Source: Bacteroidota bacterium (GTDB lineage: Bacteria; Bacteroidota; Bacteroidia; AKYH767-A; OLB10). From it: 64,000 nt of DNA. The notes under the pieces are model-generated. The model was not told where the DNA came from. It ran no database searches and saw only the letters and a list, made by a program, of their open reading frames with translations. Both the position numbers and the translations under genes were made by a program. The DNA lies in assembly GCA_023251535.1 (NCBI GenBank), contig JAHEYP010000004.1, positions 90,989-154,988 on the forward strand, in the 5' to 3' direction. This document shows positions 37,712-46,576 of this stretch, in pieces. The number at the start of each line of letters is the position of its first letter. Position 1 is the first letter of the stretch.

Positions 37712-39592
37712 ATGAAATTTTATTTACGTTTACTATTACTACTTTGCTTATCACTGCAGGTCAAGGCTCAAAATCCTTCGCTCATTGCAGTACCGTATTC
37801 AACGGGATTAATAAAACCAGTTTGTATCACAAATTGCAAAGATTCTCGATTGTTTGTTGTTGAACAAGACGGTCGAATTCGTATAATCAATAACGGCACT
37901 TTGGTTACAACTCCATATCTCGATATTAATCCTGTTGTAGGTTCTTCGGGAAATGAACAAGGTTTATTAGGAGTTGCATTTCATCCTAACTATAAATCAA
38001 ACGGTTACTTTTATGTGAATTATACCAATAATAATGGCAATACAGTTATTGCTCGTTATAGTGTAAATCCTGCCGATTCTAATCTTGCGCTTGCAAATAG
38101 CGAACTTGTTTTATTAACGATTGCACAGCCATATTCTAATCACAATGGTGGCGATTTAGCATTTGGTCCCGATGGATATTTGTATATTGGTACGGGTGAT
38201 GGTGGAAGCGCTAATGATCCAGGAAACCGTGGACAAGATACAACTCAATTCTTAGGTAAAATGTTGAGAATTGATGTCGATCATGGTACATTATATGCCA
38301 TTCCTTCCGATAATCCTTTTGCTAATAGTACTACTGCCGTTCGTGAAATTTGGAATGTAGGTATGCGTAATCCTTGGCGATTCGATTTTGATAATCTTAC
38401 TGGCGATTTATGGATTGGTGATGTTGGTCAAAATATTTGGGAAGAGGTCGATTTTCAAGCTGTAGGAACTGGAAGCGGAAAGAATTACGGATGGAGATGT
38501 TATGAAGGGAATGCAGCTTTTAATACTGCTGGATGTGCTGCACAAAGTAATTATGAATCGCCAGCTTATGTATATCAACATACAGGTGGAAATTGCTCGA
38601 TTTCTGGCGGAGCCATTTATCGTGGCGGGAAATATGCTAATATGTTCGGGTATTATGTGTTTACCGATTTTTGCGTTTCATCTCTTCGTACGTTGAAGCG
38701 TGATACTACTTCTTTCTCTTATCTCCAGCATGCAACTTTATCGGGAATAAGTTTGAGCTGTTTTGGTGAAGATAACCAAGGTGAAATTTATACTGGAAGT
38801 TTATATACCGGTGCAATTTATCATATAGTTGATACTTCTTCTTGTGCTCCAGTTGCATTTATTAGTGATCAAGATACGCTTCATGTATGCGATACTTTGA
38901 TTACCTTATATACTCCTGCAAACGATTCTAATATGTACAATTGGAAGTTTAATGGAAGTGTTATTTCTGGTGCTAATTCAAATTCGTATGAAGCAAATCA
39001 AAGCGGTGAATACATTGTAATAGTTACTAGCTTAGCTACATTTTGTTCAAGTACCGATACTGTGGTTGTGGATTTAAAAACACCTGCTCCTGCAGCTTCG
39101 ATCAGTGGACTCGACACTTTATATTGCATTTTCCAATCACCTGTGAATTTGATTTTAGATCCTCCGGGAGGATCGATTTCGGGTGTTGGTGTTACTGGTG
39201 GAACATTTGAACCTTCATTGGCTGGAGCAGGTACTTTTACATTGAATTATGTTTATGAAGCTCCCAATGGTTGTACAAGTTCTGCTTCACAACAGGTGAG
39301 TGTTTACGATTGCTCAGGATTGAGTAGTGTAGATCGTTCTTTATTGCTAAAAGTTTATCCTAATCCTTCGAATAACATTTTTAATATTGATCTCGAGATT
39401 ATTTCATCTGACATAATTACTGTCTCATTAAGCGACTTGGCAGGTAGAGTAGTGTCAGAAAAGAAATATCAAGTAAATTCTGGTATCCAAAAAATCGGAT
39501 TCGATATTTCTTCTGTGATGAACGGAAATTATGTGATGAAAATTTCGGGAAACCAACGATCAGCTGTTGTGCCGGTCACTGTGATTCGATAA
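37712..39592 (+). CDS. Secreted PQQ-type sugar dehydrogenase-like beta-propeller with T9SS type A sorting domain
   Basis: 626 residues from the ATG at 37712. A signal peptide (MKFYLRLLLLLCLSLQVKAQ) precedes a glucose/sorbosone dehydrogenase propeller (about residues 25-380): LFVVEQDGRIRI, EQGLLGVAFHPNY, YLYIGTGDGGSANDPGNRGQD, IDVDHGT and GMRNPWRFDFD, all hallmarks of PQQ-dependent soluble GDH-like proteins. Ig/PKD-like segments follow, then a C-terminal type A sorting domain (KVYPNPSNNIFNIDLE ... GNYVMKIS). It would be exported by T9SS and oxidise a sugar or act as an adhesive propeller; activity needs intact PQQ and calcium ligands, which I cannot verify by eye. It ends in a strong bidirectional terminator. 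Confidence 0.9.
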   Translation: MKFYLRLLLLLCLSLQVKAQNPSLIAVPYSTGLIKPVCITNCKDSRLFVVEQDGRIRIINNGTLVTTPYLDINPVVGSSGNEQGLLGVAFHPNYKSNGYFYVNYTNNNGNTVIARYSVNPADSNLALANSELVLLTIAQPYSNHNGGDLAFGPDGYLYIGTGDGGSANDPGNRGQDTTQFLGKMLRIDVDHGTLYAIPSDNPFANSTTAVREIWNVGMRNPWRFDFDNLTGDLWIGDVGQNIWEEVDFQAVGTGSGKNYGWRCYEGNAAFNTAGCAAQSNYESPAYVYQHTGGNCSISGGAIYRGGKYANMFGYYVFTDFCVSSLRTLKRDTTSFSYLQHATLSGISLSCFGEDNQGEIYTGSLYTGAIYHIVDTSSCAPVAFISDQDTLHVCDTLITLYTPANDSNMYNWKFNGSVISGANSNSYEANQSGEYIVIVTSLATFCSSTDTVVVDLKTPAPAASISGLDTLYCIFQSPVNLILDPPGGSISGVGVTGGTFEPSLAGAGTFTLNYVYEAPNGCTSSASQQVSVYDCSGLSSVDRSLLLKVYPNPSNNIFNIDLEIISSDIITVSLSDLAGRVVSEKKYQVNSGIQKIGFDISSVMNGNYVMKISGNQRSAVVPVTVIR

Positions 39593-39600
39593 TCGATAAA

Positions 39601-39638
39601 AAAAAGAAAGAGCGACTGTTTAGTCGCTCTTTCTTTTT
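39601..39638. terminator. Bidirectional terminator, perfect 17-bp stem
   Basis: Arms 39601-39617 and 39622-39638 are perfectly complementary around the loop GTTT, with A-tract and T-tract ends, serving the sugar dehydrogenase (+) and the alcohol dehydrogenase (-) whose stop codon it touches. Confidence 0.95.
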
Positions 39639-40797
39639 AATAACTCATCTCTATAATTTTCTTAACATCCGATGGCGTTATGTCTTTTCGCTCTCCTAAA
39701 GCTATCCATCCTCTAGCTTCTAAAGCCGCTGCTACTTTTTCTGCTGTTCCTTGATATGATTCGGTGTATTGCGATAGCTTTGTTGCAACCCCAAGTTCAT
39801 TGAAGAAGGCTTCTGTTTTGGCAATTGCTTGCTCAGCCTTTTCTTCGGTACTGCCTACCGTTAGTCCCCATACTCGTTCACCATATTGGGCTAACTTTTC
39901 TTTCTTGTTTTCCAATTTATAACGATAATGACGAGGTGCGATAATTGCTAATGTTCTAGCATGATCAATTCCGTACATTGCCGTAAGTTCATGTCCCATG
40001 GCATGTATTGCCCAGTCTGTTGGTACTCCTTTTTGAATCAGTCCGTTTAATGCCATTGTACAGCACCACATAAAGTCGCATGCCGCTTCGTAGTTGCTCG
40101 TATCTTTCGATATTACAGGAGCGATTTCTATCAATGTCTGCATGATACTTTCAGCAAATCGGTCTTGTAATTTGGCTTGAATAGGGTAGGTCATATATTG
40201 TTCCATCACATGCGTGAAGGCATCAATAATTCCATTCTGGATTTGTCGAGGTGGAATCGATTTTATCGCTTCAGGATCTAGTATCGAAAATTGAGGAAAT
40301 AATCCTGGTCCGCCCATTCCTAATTTTTCACCTGTCTCTTCGCGAGTAATAACCGCACCTGAATTCATTTCAGATCCTGTTGCAGGTAACGTCAAAACCG
40401 TTCCGAAAGGCATTGCTGTTTCAGTCCGAATATTGTTTTTAAGAATATCCCAAGGTTCCTCTCCTTTGTAGAGTGCAGCCGATGCTAAAAATTTAGTTGC
40501 ATCTATAACAGAACCTCCTCCAACTGCTAGTAAATAGTTAATGTTTTCCTTTTTGATGATATCAAGTGCTTTCAATAACACCGAATATTCTGGATTAGCT
40601 GGGATGCCTCCAAATTCTTTGAAGTTATATCCGCTAAGTGCCGATATGACTTGCTCGTATACTCCGTTTGTTTTGATACTTCCTCCGCCATATAGAACTA
40701 GGACTTTCGCATCTTTGGGGATCTCGGTACTGATTTTTATGATGGTATTTTTCCCGAAAATTATTTTCGTGGGATTCTTAAATTCGAAATTGTTCAT
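39637..40797 (-). CDS. Iron-containing NAD(P)H-dependent alcohol dehydrogenase (YqhD/BdhA type)
   Basis: 386 residues, typical length for group III alcohol dehydrogenases. The N-terminal FKNPTKIIFGKNTI and nucleotide-binding GGGSIKTNG and VGGGSVIDATKFLA motifs are present; metal-binding His residues lie in DAFTHVMEQYMT and HAMGHELTAMYGIDHARTLAI. It interconverts aldehydes and alcohols in the cytoplasm; YqhD-like members scavenge toxic aldehydes. It follows a small membrane-protein gene by 14 nt and probably shares its transcript. Confidence 0.93.
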   Translation of the reverse strand: MNNFEFKNPTKIIFGKNTIIKISTEIPKDAKVLVLYGGGSIKTNGVYEQVISALSGYNFKEFGGIPANPEYSVLLKALDIIKKENINYLLAVGGGSVIDATKFLASAALYKGEEPWDILKNNIRTETAMPFGTVLTLPATGSEMNSGAVITREETGEKLGMGGPGLFPQFSILDPEAIKSIPPRQIQNGIIDAFTHVMEQYMTYPIQAKLQDRFAESIMQTLIEIAPVISKDTSNYEAACDFMWCCTMALNGLIQKGVPTDWAIHAMGHELTAMYGIDHARTLAIIAPRHYRYKLENKKEKLAQYGERVWGLTVGSTEEKAEQAIAKTEAFFNELGVATKLSQYTESYQGTAEKVAAALEARGWIALGERKDITPSDVKKIIEMSY

Positions 40798-40811
40798 GTG
40801 AATGATTGACT

Positions 40812-41477
40812 TTATTTTGATGTATTAGTCTGTCGTTTTTTAAAGAGAAATATTTTAAGAGCTATTATTAGTAACAGTAAAACGAGCCCTACTGTTTCGA
40901 TTTCAAAAGGTATGTCGCGATTTATTTCTTTAAATCTTAATTCTAGGACGATTAATAAAACTATAATTGAAATAATTGTTGAATTAGCCGTTGTTCTAAT
41001 TCCCTTACTTATATCAAGTTGTTGATGGCCTTGCCTGTATTGTCCAAATTTTATGCTGATGTTCTCCGCAATCAACATCCTCAAACTGATTTTTTTATGC
41101 AAATAGTAATGGATCAGGATTTTCGAACCAATAAACCACGAAACTAGAGCTATTGGATTAACCGCCATTCCAATTAATCCAGTGAGAATTAGATAGTCGC
41201 TGAGAATCAGTGGATTTGGACTTAAAGTCATAATCCCTTCATTAAATTCTTGCTTTTCGGTATCGTTTGTGGAGTTGTACCAAGTTTGGAGTATCCATCC
41301 GAATACCACGAACCATGCTGAAAACCAGGTGAGAAGTGCTGATTTTAAATGGAATAAAATACCAAATTGGGAATAATAAGCGCCAATAATTGCGGCTATG
41401 GAACCAATTATCCACAAAAGTAACCGGAACTTTTCGTGCTTTTGTCCTCTAAAAGGGTACATTTTTGCGTTGTTCAT
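40812..41477 (-). CDS. Integral membrane protein of unknown function
   Basis: 221 residues with about five or six hydrophobic segments: LLLWIIGSIAAIIGAYY, ALLTWFSAWFVVFGWIL, LILTGLIGMAVNPIALVSWFIGSKILI, STIISIIVLLIVLEL and TVGLVLLLLIIALKIFLF. The order (a methyltransferase-like GMxxNPxxLxSW motif) loosely recalls isoprenylcysteine methyltransferase-type or NnrU-like membrane proteins, but I do not recognise a family with confidence. It probably heads a two-gene unit with the alcohol dehydrogenase 14 nt downstream and is divergent from the START_2 gene. Confidence 0.65.
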   Translation of the reverse strand: MNNAKMYPFRGQKHEKFRLLLWIIGSIAAIIGAYYSQFGILFHLKSALLTWFSAWFVVFGWILQTWYNSTNDTEKQEFNEGIMTLSPNPLILSDYLILTGLIGMAVNPIALVSWFIGSKILIHYYLHKKISLRMLIAENISIKFGQYRQGHQQLDISKGIRTTANSTIISIIVLLIVLELRFKEINRDIPFEIETVGLVLLLLIIALKIFLFKKRQTNTSK

Positions 41478-41573
41478 TGAAAATTACAATTCTTTATTTG
41501 TTCGTATTGTTTTTTAACTATATTTCGCTCCATCGTTTGGACTATATCAACAACCAACTAACATTTTCGCGTT

Positions 41574-42626
41574 ATGGCGAATTCGAAAAAAGCGAGTAAA
41601 CCTATTAAGAAGTCTACTTCTTCAAAGGCTGCTCCGGCAAAAAAAGCACCTGCTGTTAAAAAGCCTGCTTCTAAAGCCGTTGCTGCTAAGGCAAAAGTAC
41701 CTACAAAAAAGGCAAGTCCGGCTCCAAAAAAGCCAGTAGCCTCTAAAAAGGTTGCCACCAAGCCTGTTGTTTCCGCTAAATCGGTCGCACCCAAAAAAGT
41801 AGAAGTTAAAAAAGTTGTTGCTCCCAAAGCATCTTCAAAACCTGTCGCTCCTCAAAAATCAGCTAATACTAAGTTGGCAGCTAAGCCTGTTATTGCTGAA
41901 AAGCCGATTGATAAAAAGAAAGTTGCTGAAAAGGCACCTATTGTTGCTCCTAAAGTAGCTGCTAAAAAGCCAGAGGTTAAATCTACTGTGATTGAAAAAA
42001 GCGATAAAAAATTAGCTAAGCCTTCTGTTGTACCGGTTAAAGATGTTAAGCAAGATAAAAAGGTAGAAAAACCCGACGATAAACTCGATCCTTTGCATGT
42101 AAAAGCGGCTAAGGCTATTAAGGAATTAGAGGAAACGATGGACTTAAGTAAAGTTCGTCCTCGAATTCAAGCAGGACCAACACCTGCTCCGAAGCAAATT
42201 GTTAAGTTAAAAGAGCCGCCTTTAAAACTCATCGAGCCAATTAATACGACTAAAATAAAATACTCGTTGGAGTTTGAGTTTCGATCATCACCTAAAATTT
42301 TGTTTAATTGCTTAAGTGATTCAAGCGGATTAGCCGGTTGGTTTGCCGATGAAGTGAAAACTAAAGATCGTATTTATACTTTTGTTTGGGAAGGGGGAGA
42401 GTCGTACGCGAAACTTGTAGCTATTAAAGACCAACAATTGGTGCGTTTTCAATGGCTTGATGATACTGATGGAACCTACTTTCAATTCGAAATAAAAGAG
42501 GATGATATCACTTCTGATATCGCGCTTGAAATAACGGATTTTGCAAATCCTGGAGAGAAGGAAACTTCAATTCGCTTATGGGAGTCGCAGGTGCAAAACC
42601 TAAGAATGCTCTTAGGTAGTTTATAA
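41574..42626 (+). CDS. START_2 (AHSA1-like) domain protein with a histone-H1-like Lys/Ala/Pro tail
   Basis: 350 residues in two contrasting parts. Residues 1-170 consist largely of Lys, Ala, Pro, Val and Ser in KKPxxKK/AKK patterns, as in bacterial histone-H1-like (Hc1/Hc2) proteins; no signal peptide precedes them. Residues about 222-350 (KIKYSLEFEFRSSPKILFNC ... GLAGWFADEV ... VRFQWLDD ... LWESQVQNLRMLLGSL) are the START_2 domain, normally found in Bacteroidota as a stand-alone protein of about 127 residues. The basic tail suggests nucleic-acid binding, which is inference. The START fold binds a hydrophobic ligand in other proteins; the ligand here is unknown. A near-consensus promoter (TTG at 41498, TATATTTC at 41519) lies upstream. 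Confidence 0.8.
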   Translation: MANSKKASKPIKKSTSSKAAPAKKAPAVKKPASKAVAAKAKVPTKKASPAPKKPVASKKVATKPVVSAKSVAPKKVEVKKVVAPKASSKPVAPQKSANTKLAAKPVIAEKPIDKKKVAEKAPIVAPKVAAKKPEVKSTVIEKSDKKLAKPSVVPVKDVKQDKKVEKPDDKLDPLHVKAAKAIKELEETMDLSKVRPRIQAGPTPAPKQIVKLKEPPLKLIEPINTTKIKYSLEFEFRSSPKILFNCLSDSSGLAGWFADEVKTKDRIYTFVWEGGESYAKLVAIKDQQLVRFQWLDDTDGTYFQFEIKEDDITSDIALEITDFANPGEKETSIRLWESQVQNLRMLLGSL

Positions 42627-42627
42627 T

Positions 42628-43215
42628 TTACATTAGTATTTCGAAAAGAGTGCGAGCTGTATTTGCCGCTTGTTGAGGAAGTGATTCTGCTTCTTCAAAG
42701 GGAATTTTATGAGCTATTTTTAAGTACGACGATTTTTCAAGTTCCTTGCTAAAATCATTATCCGGATGATTCATTTGCCAATAGTTTTTTTCATCTATGA
42801 TATGCATCCACTCGTCAGAATTGGCGCTGAAATAGTAATTGCTTGGGATATCATTTTTACGAGCTAAAATTCGTTCTGAATATTGTTTAAATATTTCTCC
42901 TGAAAGATGTAATGTGACTGAAAAACAATGTCCCCGTAAACAAAGAATGCGAAGTGCCAGAAATCCTTCAGATTCAAACTTCCGCGGAAAATCAATGATG
43001 GTCCATGGGTATCCTAGAAAATTATTCCCACGAGTCGTTTTCGCCGCTGATTTTAATAAAGGCGAATCTTCGGGGAAAAGCGGTGATAATGCTGCTTTTA
43101 TTTCGACCGAACAAGCCTCTAGCAGTGCTTGTACTCGTGACTCGGCAATAATTAAATCATTATAAAACTGCTTGTTATTCAATAATTGTAAGGTTCTTTC
43201 GTCGAAGTAAGGCAT
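42628..43215 (-). CDS. Conserved hypothetical protein
   Basis: 195 residues, no signal peptide or membrane helix; mixed alpha/beta composition with RGNNFLGYPWTIIDFPRKF, EGFLALRILCLRGHCFSVTLHLSG and WMHIIDEKNYWQMNH as distinctive stretches. I do not recognise a characterised family. Codon use resembles the neighbours, and it has a -7-like box (TAAGTTTG, 43252-43245 on the minus strand) 30 nt upstream, so I treat it as a real gene. It converges on the START_2 gene with 1 nt between the stops and is divergent from the LptF/LptG gene. Confidence 0.75.
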   Translation of the reverse strand: MPYFDERTLQLLNNKQFYNDLIIAESRVQALLEACSVEIKAALSPLFPEDSPLLKSAAKTTRGNNFLGYPWTIIDFPRKFESEGFLALRILCLRGHCFSVTLHLSGEIFKQYSERILARKNDIPSNYYFSANSDEWMHIIDEKNYWQMNHPDNDFSKELEKSSYLKIAHKIPFEEAESLPQQAANTARTLFEILM

Positions 43216-43229
43216 AATATCGGCTTTTG

Positions 43230-43263
43230 TTGATGGTCCGCAATCAAACTTAGGTTATTTTTG
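43230..43263 (+). promoter_or_regulatory. Promoter of the LptF/LptG gene (TTG-N23-TATTTTTG)
   Basis: TTG at 43230-43232, 23-nt spacer, TATTTTTG at 43256-43263 followed by C. It interleaves with the divergent TAAGTTTG box of the neighbouring minus-strand gene (43252-43245), so the two promoters physically overlap. Confidence 0.6.
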
Positions 43264-43286
43264 CAACGTAATACTACTATTGATTG

Positions 43287-44702
43287 GTGAAAAAACTTCA
43301 TAAACTGGTTCTCAGTTCATTTATAGGACCTTTTTTCCTTACTTTTTTCATAGCGCTTTTTGTGTTGCTTATGCAATTCCTATGGAAATATATCGACGAC
43401 TTAATCGGCAAAGGGCTCGACGGAGCCGTTATTGCTGAACTATTGTTTTATACTTCCGCGAATTTGGTGCCTTTGGCATTGCCGCTAGCGATCTTGGTTT
43501 CGTCAATCATGACGTTCGGGAACATGGCCGAACATTTCGAAATTACGGCGGCAAAGGCATCAGGGATTTCATTGCAACGCCTTATGAAGCCATTGTTTTT
43601 TGTAGCAGTAATGATAAGCGTAACGGCCTTCTTTTTCTCCAATAACGTGCTTCCATATACTAACTTGAAGATGGGTTCACTGTTGTACGATATTCGTCAG
43701 CAGAAGCCTTCATTGTCGATTCGTGAAGGAGTATTTTATAATGGAATTGATGGGTATAGCATTAAAGTCGGACAAAAAGACAAAGACGGACAAACCATTC
43801 GTAATGTCATGATTTACGATCATACCGATCACGAAGGGAATAAAAAAGTAGTAATTGCTGAATCGGGAAAGATGGAGACATCGGCCGATCAAAAATTTTT
43901 AATTCTTACGCTGTTTAATGGTAACAGCTATGAAGAGCAAAACAAAATAAAGAATGGAGCCGACTCACATCCATTGATGCGAAACGGTTTTAAAGAATAT
44001 AAAATCCGCTTCGACTTGTCGTCATTTAAGCTTAGTCGTACCAATGAAGATTTGTTTAAAGGCGGACATCAAATGATGAATTTGATGCAATTGACATCGA
44101 GTATCGATAGTTTTAAAATCGGCATTAATGCTCGAATGGCAGAAGTGGATAATAACCTAAAACCATATTGCTTATTCTTGCGCGATACTTCGGCATTCAT
44201 CAGTAATATGAAGTCGGCGACAGCCATGAAAAACGATTATTTGATAGGAGGGAGTAGAGATGTGATTTACGAAAATGCCTTAAATCAAGCGCGATCAATT
44301 CAAGCCTACATGAATGGAACGAAAGAAGACATGGAAGGGCGCAATTATCAAATCGCCAAGTACAATGTTGAATGGCATCGTAAACTGACTTTATCGGCTG
44401 CTTGTTTTATCTTATTTCTCATAGGCGCACCGTTAGGAGCAATTATTCGTAAGGGCGGAATGGGCATGCCTTTAGTGGTTTCAATCATTTTCTTCCTTAT
44501 TTACCATGTTACGAGCATTACAGGAGAGAAAATGGCAAAAGAAGGTGTTATTCCTCCGTTTAAAGGAATGTGGTTGTCGGCTGCAGTATTGTTGCCAGTT
44601 GGGATATTTTTAATTTATAAAGCTACTCATGATTCAGTCATATTTGATGGCGATGTGTATAGAAATTTCTTTCGTAAATTTTCAAAAAATAAAAAACAGT
44701 AA
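43287..44702 (+). CDS. LptF/LptG-family permease of the lipopolysaccharide exporter
   Basis: 471 residues from GTG at 43287 (a TTG one codon earlier is also possible). Six membrane helices in two groups of three: FIGPFFLTFFIALFVLLMQFLW, NLVPLALPLAILVSSIMTFGNM and PLFFVAVMISVTAFFFSNNVLPY, then a periplasmic jellyroll region (about residues 125-370) and ACFILFLIGAPLGAIIRKGGMG, VVSIIFFLIYHVTSITGEKMA and a last helix. With LptB ATPase and its partner permease it extracts LPS from the inner membrane to the LptC/LptA bridge. F versus G cannot be decided. It is followed 2 nt later by a glycosyltransferase, suggesting an envelope-glycan operon. Confidence 0.93.
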   Translation: MKKLHKLVLSSFIGPFFLTFFIALFVLLMQFLWKYIDDLIGKGLDGAVIAELLFYTSANLVPLALPLAILVSSIMTFGNMAEHFEITAAKASGISLQRLMKPLFFVAVMISVTAFFFSNNVLPYTNLKMGSLLYDIRQQKPSLSIREGVFYNGIDGYSIKVGQKDKDGQTIRNVMIYDHTDHEGNKKVVIAESGKMETSADQKFLILTLFNGNSYEEQNKIKNGADSHPLMRNGFKEYKIRFDLSSFKLSRTNEDLFKGGHQMMNLMQLTSSIDSFKIGINARMAEVDNNLKPYCLFLRDTSAFISNMKSATAMKNDYLIGGSRDVIYENALNQARSIQAYMNGTKEDMEGRNYQIAKYNVEWHRKLTLSAACFILFLIGAPLGAIIRKGGMGMPLVVSIIFFLIYHVTSITGEKMAKEGVIPPFKGMWLSAAVLLPVGIFLIYKATHDSVIFDGDVYRNFFRKFSKNKKQ

Positions 44703-44704
44703 TT

Positions 44705-45904
44705 GTGAATATACTTCAGCTTTGCGTTAAAGTTCCTTATCCTCCTCACGATGGCGGGAGTATTGCCATGTACAATATTCAGAAGGCGGTAACAGAAAAT
44801 GATGCCACATTAAAAGTCCTTACGTTTAATACAATTAAACAGCTGGTCGATTTAAATACACTCGATGAAGAGTATATTAAAATGACAAAGATTGAAGGAG
44901 TTTATCTTGATAACAGAATAAAGCCTTTTGCAGCAATTTTCAATCTTTTTACAGGAGAATCGTATCATATTATTCGTTTTATACGACGTGACTTTGAAGA
45001 GAAATTGATTGAGATTCTCGAACGCAATGAATTTGACGTAATTCAGCTAGAGAGTTTATATATGGTGCCATACCTCGAAACGATTCGTCGTTATTCAGAG
45101 GCGAAAGTAATTCTACGCACCCATAATATTGAGCATTTAATTTGGCAACGATTAGCAGGAATTACTGCGAATCCTATTCGACGATGGTACTTAAATTTAT
45201 TGGCTGATCGATTGCGACATTATGAAATGTGGGCATTAAATAGGGTCGATGGCATTGCAGCATTAACGAAAGAAGATGAGACGCAATTGAGGATGTTAGG
45301 AGCGGAGGTTCCAATTCATGTAGCACCTATTGGCGTCGATTTGAAAAATTATCCAAGCTTACCTATGCCAGAAGGTAATTTATTGTTCCATTTAGGAGCA
45401 ATGGATTGGCTTCCGAATCAAGAAGGAATTAAGTGGTTTTTAGAGGAAGTTTGGCCGAAATTGAGTGTCGATATGCCAGATGTACGATTTAAATTTGCAG
45501 GTAAGCGAATGCCTCCGGGATTCTTTAACTTTAAGTCGGACCGTGTTGATATCTCCGATAAAGTTGATTCAATTGAAGAATACTTTGCTGATGGAAAATT
45601 GATGGTAGTGCCACTGTTTAGTGGAAGCGGTATGCGAGTGAAAATTATTGAAGGAATGGCCTTCGGAAAAGCAATTATTACTACCTCCATCGGACTAGAA
45701 GGAATTCCTGCAGTTGATGGCAAAGAAGTGCTAATTGCCAATACTCCGGAAGAGTTTATTGCCAAGATAAAAACGGCATTAAACGACTCTGAATCACTCA
45801 AAATGATCGGAGAAAATGCCCGAAAATTGGTAGAAACGAAGTTTAATAACCGAAAAATTGGCGCCGAATTGCTTTCGTTTTATGAAAATTTGGAAAAGGA
45901 ATAA
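44705..45904 (+). CDS. Glycosyltransferase family 4 protein
   Basis: 399 residues from GTG at 44705, 2 nt after the LptF/LptG stop. GT-B fold: an N-terminal VPYPPHDGGSIAMYNIQKAV loop, an acceptor-domain HNIEHLIWQRL motif, and a C-terminal nucleotide-sugar domain with LFHLGAMDWLPNQEGIKWFLEEVWP, FSGSGMRVKIIEGMAFGKAIITTSIGLEGI (the EGMAxGK Glu binds the donor). No membrane segment. It transfers a sugar during LPS or exopolysaccharide assembly; donor and acceptor unknown. Cotranscription with an LPS export permease supports an envelope role. Confidence 0.92.
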   Translation: MNILQLCVKVPYPPHDGGSIAMYNIQKAVTENDATLKVLTFNTIKQLVDLNTLDEEYIKMTKIEGVYLDNRIKPFAAIFNLFTGESYHIIRFIRRDFEEKLIEILERNEFDVIQLESLYMVPYLETIRRYSEAKVILRTHNIEHLIWQRLAGITANPIRRWYLNLLADRLRHYEMWALNRVDGIAALTKEDETQLRMLGAEVPIHVAPIGVDLKNYPSLPMPEGNLLFHLGAMDWLPNQEGIKWFLEEVWPKLSVDMPDVRFKFAGKRMPPGFFNFKSDRVDISDKVDSIEEYFADGKLMVVPLFSGSGMRVKIIEGMAFGKAIITTSIGLEGIPAVDGKEVLIANTPEEFIAKIKTALNDSESLKMIGENARKLVETKFNNRKIGAELLSFYENLEKE

Positions 45905-46069
45905 AAACAATGAGTTTTTTACAATCTAATAAATATTTGATTATCAGCAAATTGCAAGGTTATTAACAGGCGATGTTCGATTTTTTTAATTTCCTGCACA
46001 AAAAAGGTGCTTTATAAGTGAAAATTCGCTAATATTGCAGCCCCGTTTAGGGTAATATAGAGAAGCAAA

Positions 46070-46435
46070 ATGAACTTACTTAACGTAGCTGAACAAAACA
46101 GCATCGAAATTAAGCAGTGGCCTGAATTCAGAGCCGGTGATACTATTACTGTAGTTTATAAAATTGTTGAAGGAAACAAAGAGCGTGAGCAGTTGTTCCA
46201 AGGCGTTGTAATTCAACGTAAAGGAACGGCTACTACTGGAACTTTTACTATTCGTAAGATTTCTGGTGGAGTAGGAGTTGAGCGTATCTTCCCAATCAAC
46301 AGCCCAAAAATTGCTAGTATCGAAGTTAACAAACACGGTAAAGTTCGTCGTGCGCGTATCTTCTATCTACGTGATATGGTAGGTAAGAGTGCAAGAATTG
46401 AAGAAAGAAGGGTGAATACGACTAAGGCTAAATAG
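46070..46435 (+). CDS. rplS: 50S ribosomal protein L19
   Basis: 121 residues, full length. Conserved L19 stretches are visible: [61 protein letters not shown] and [21 protein letters not shown]. It sits at the 30S-50S interface. A near-consensus -7 box TAATATTG lies at 46030-46037, leaving a leader of about 30 nt; no TTG -33 partner is clear. Unlike in many bacteria no trmD or rimM is next to it. A terminator follows. Confidence 0.98.
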   Translation: MNLLNVAEQNSIEIKQWPEFRAGDTITVVYKIVEGNKEREQLFQGVVIQRKGTATTGTFTIRKISGGVGVERIFPINSPKIASIEVNKHGKVRRARIFYLRDMVGKSARIEERRVNTTKAK

Positions 46436-46477
46436 TCTCATTCGGGTTGCAAAATTTCAACCTTTCATATTTTATAA

Positions 46478-46506
46478 CAAAACCTGCCCTAAAGGCGGGT
46501 TTTGTA
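46478..46506 (+). terminator. rplS terminator
   Basis: AAAACCTGCC-CTAA-AGGCGGGTTTT hairpin with one G-U pair, followed by GTATTTT. Confidence 0.85.
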
Positions 46507-46576
46507 TTTTATACTTTTCTAAGATTTTTATCACTTCTTATCGCTCTTCCCATTTTGTTTTCTAATTTGGCAGTCT

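Noticed and set aside
41558..41827. Minus-strand Ala/Thr/Phe-rich 89-codon frame opposite the basic tail of the START_2 gene
   Set aside because: Mirror image of the Lys/Ala codons; the sense gene has a known C-terminal domain in the same frame.
45905..46069. Riboswitch or L19 autoregulatory leader upstream of rplS
   Set aside because: No conserved structure could be recognised and the predicted leader is only about 30 nt.
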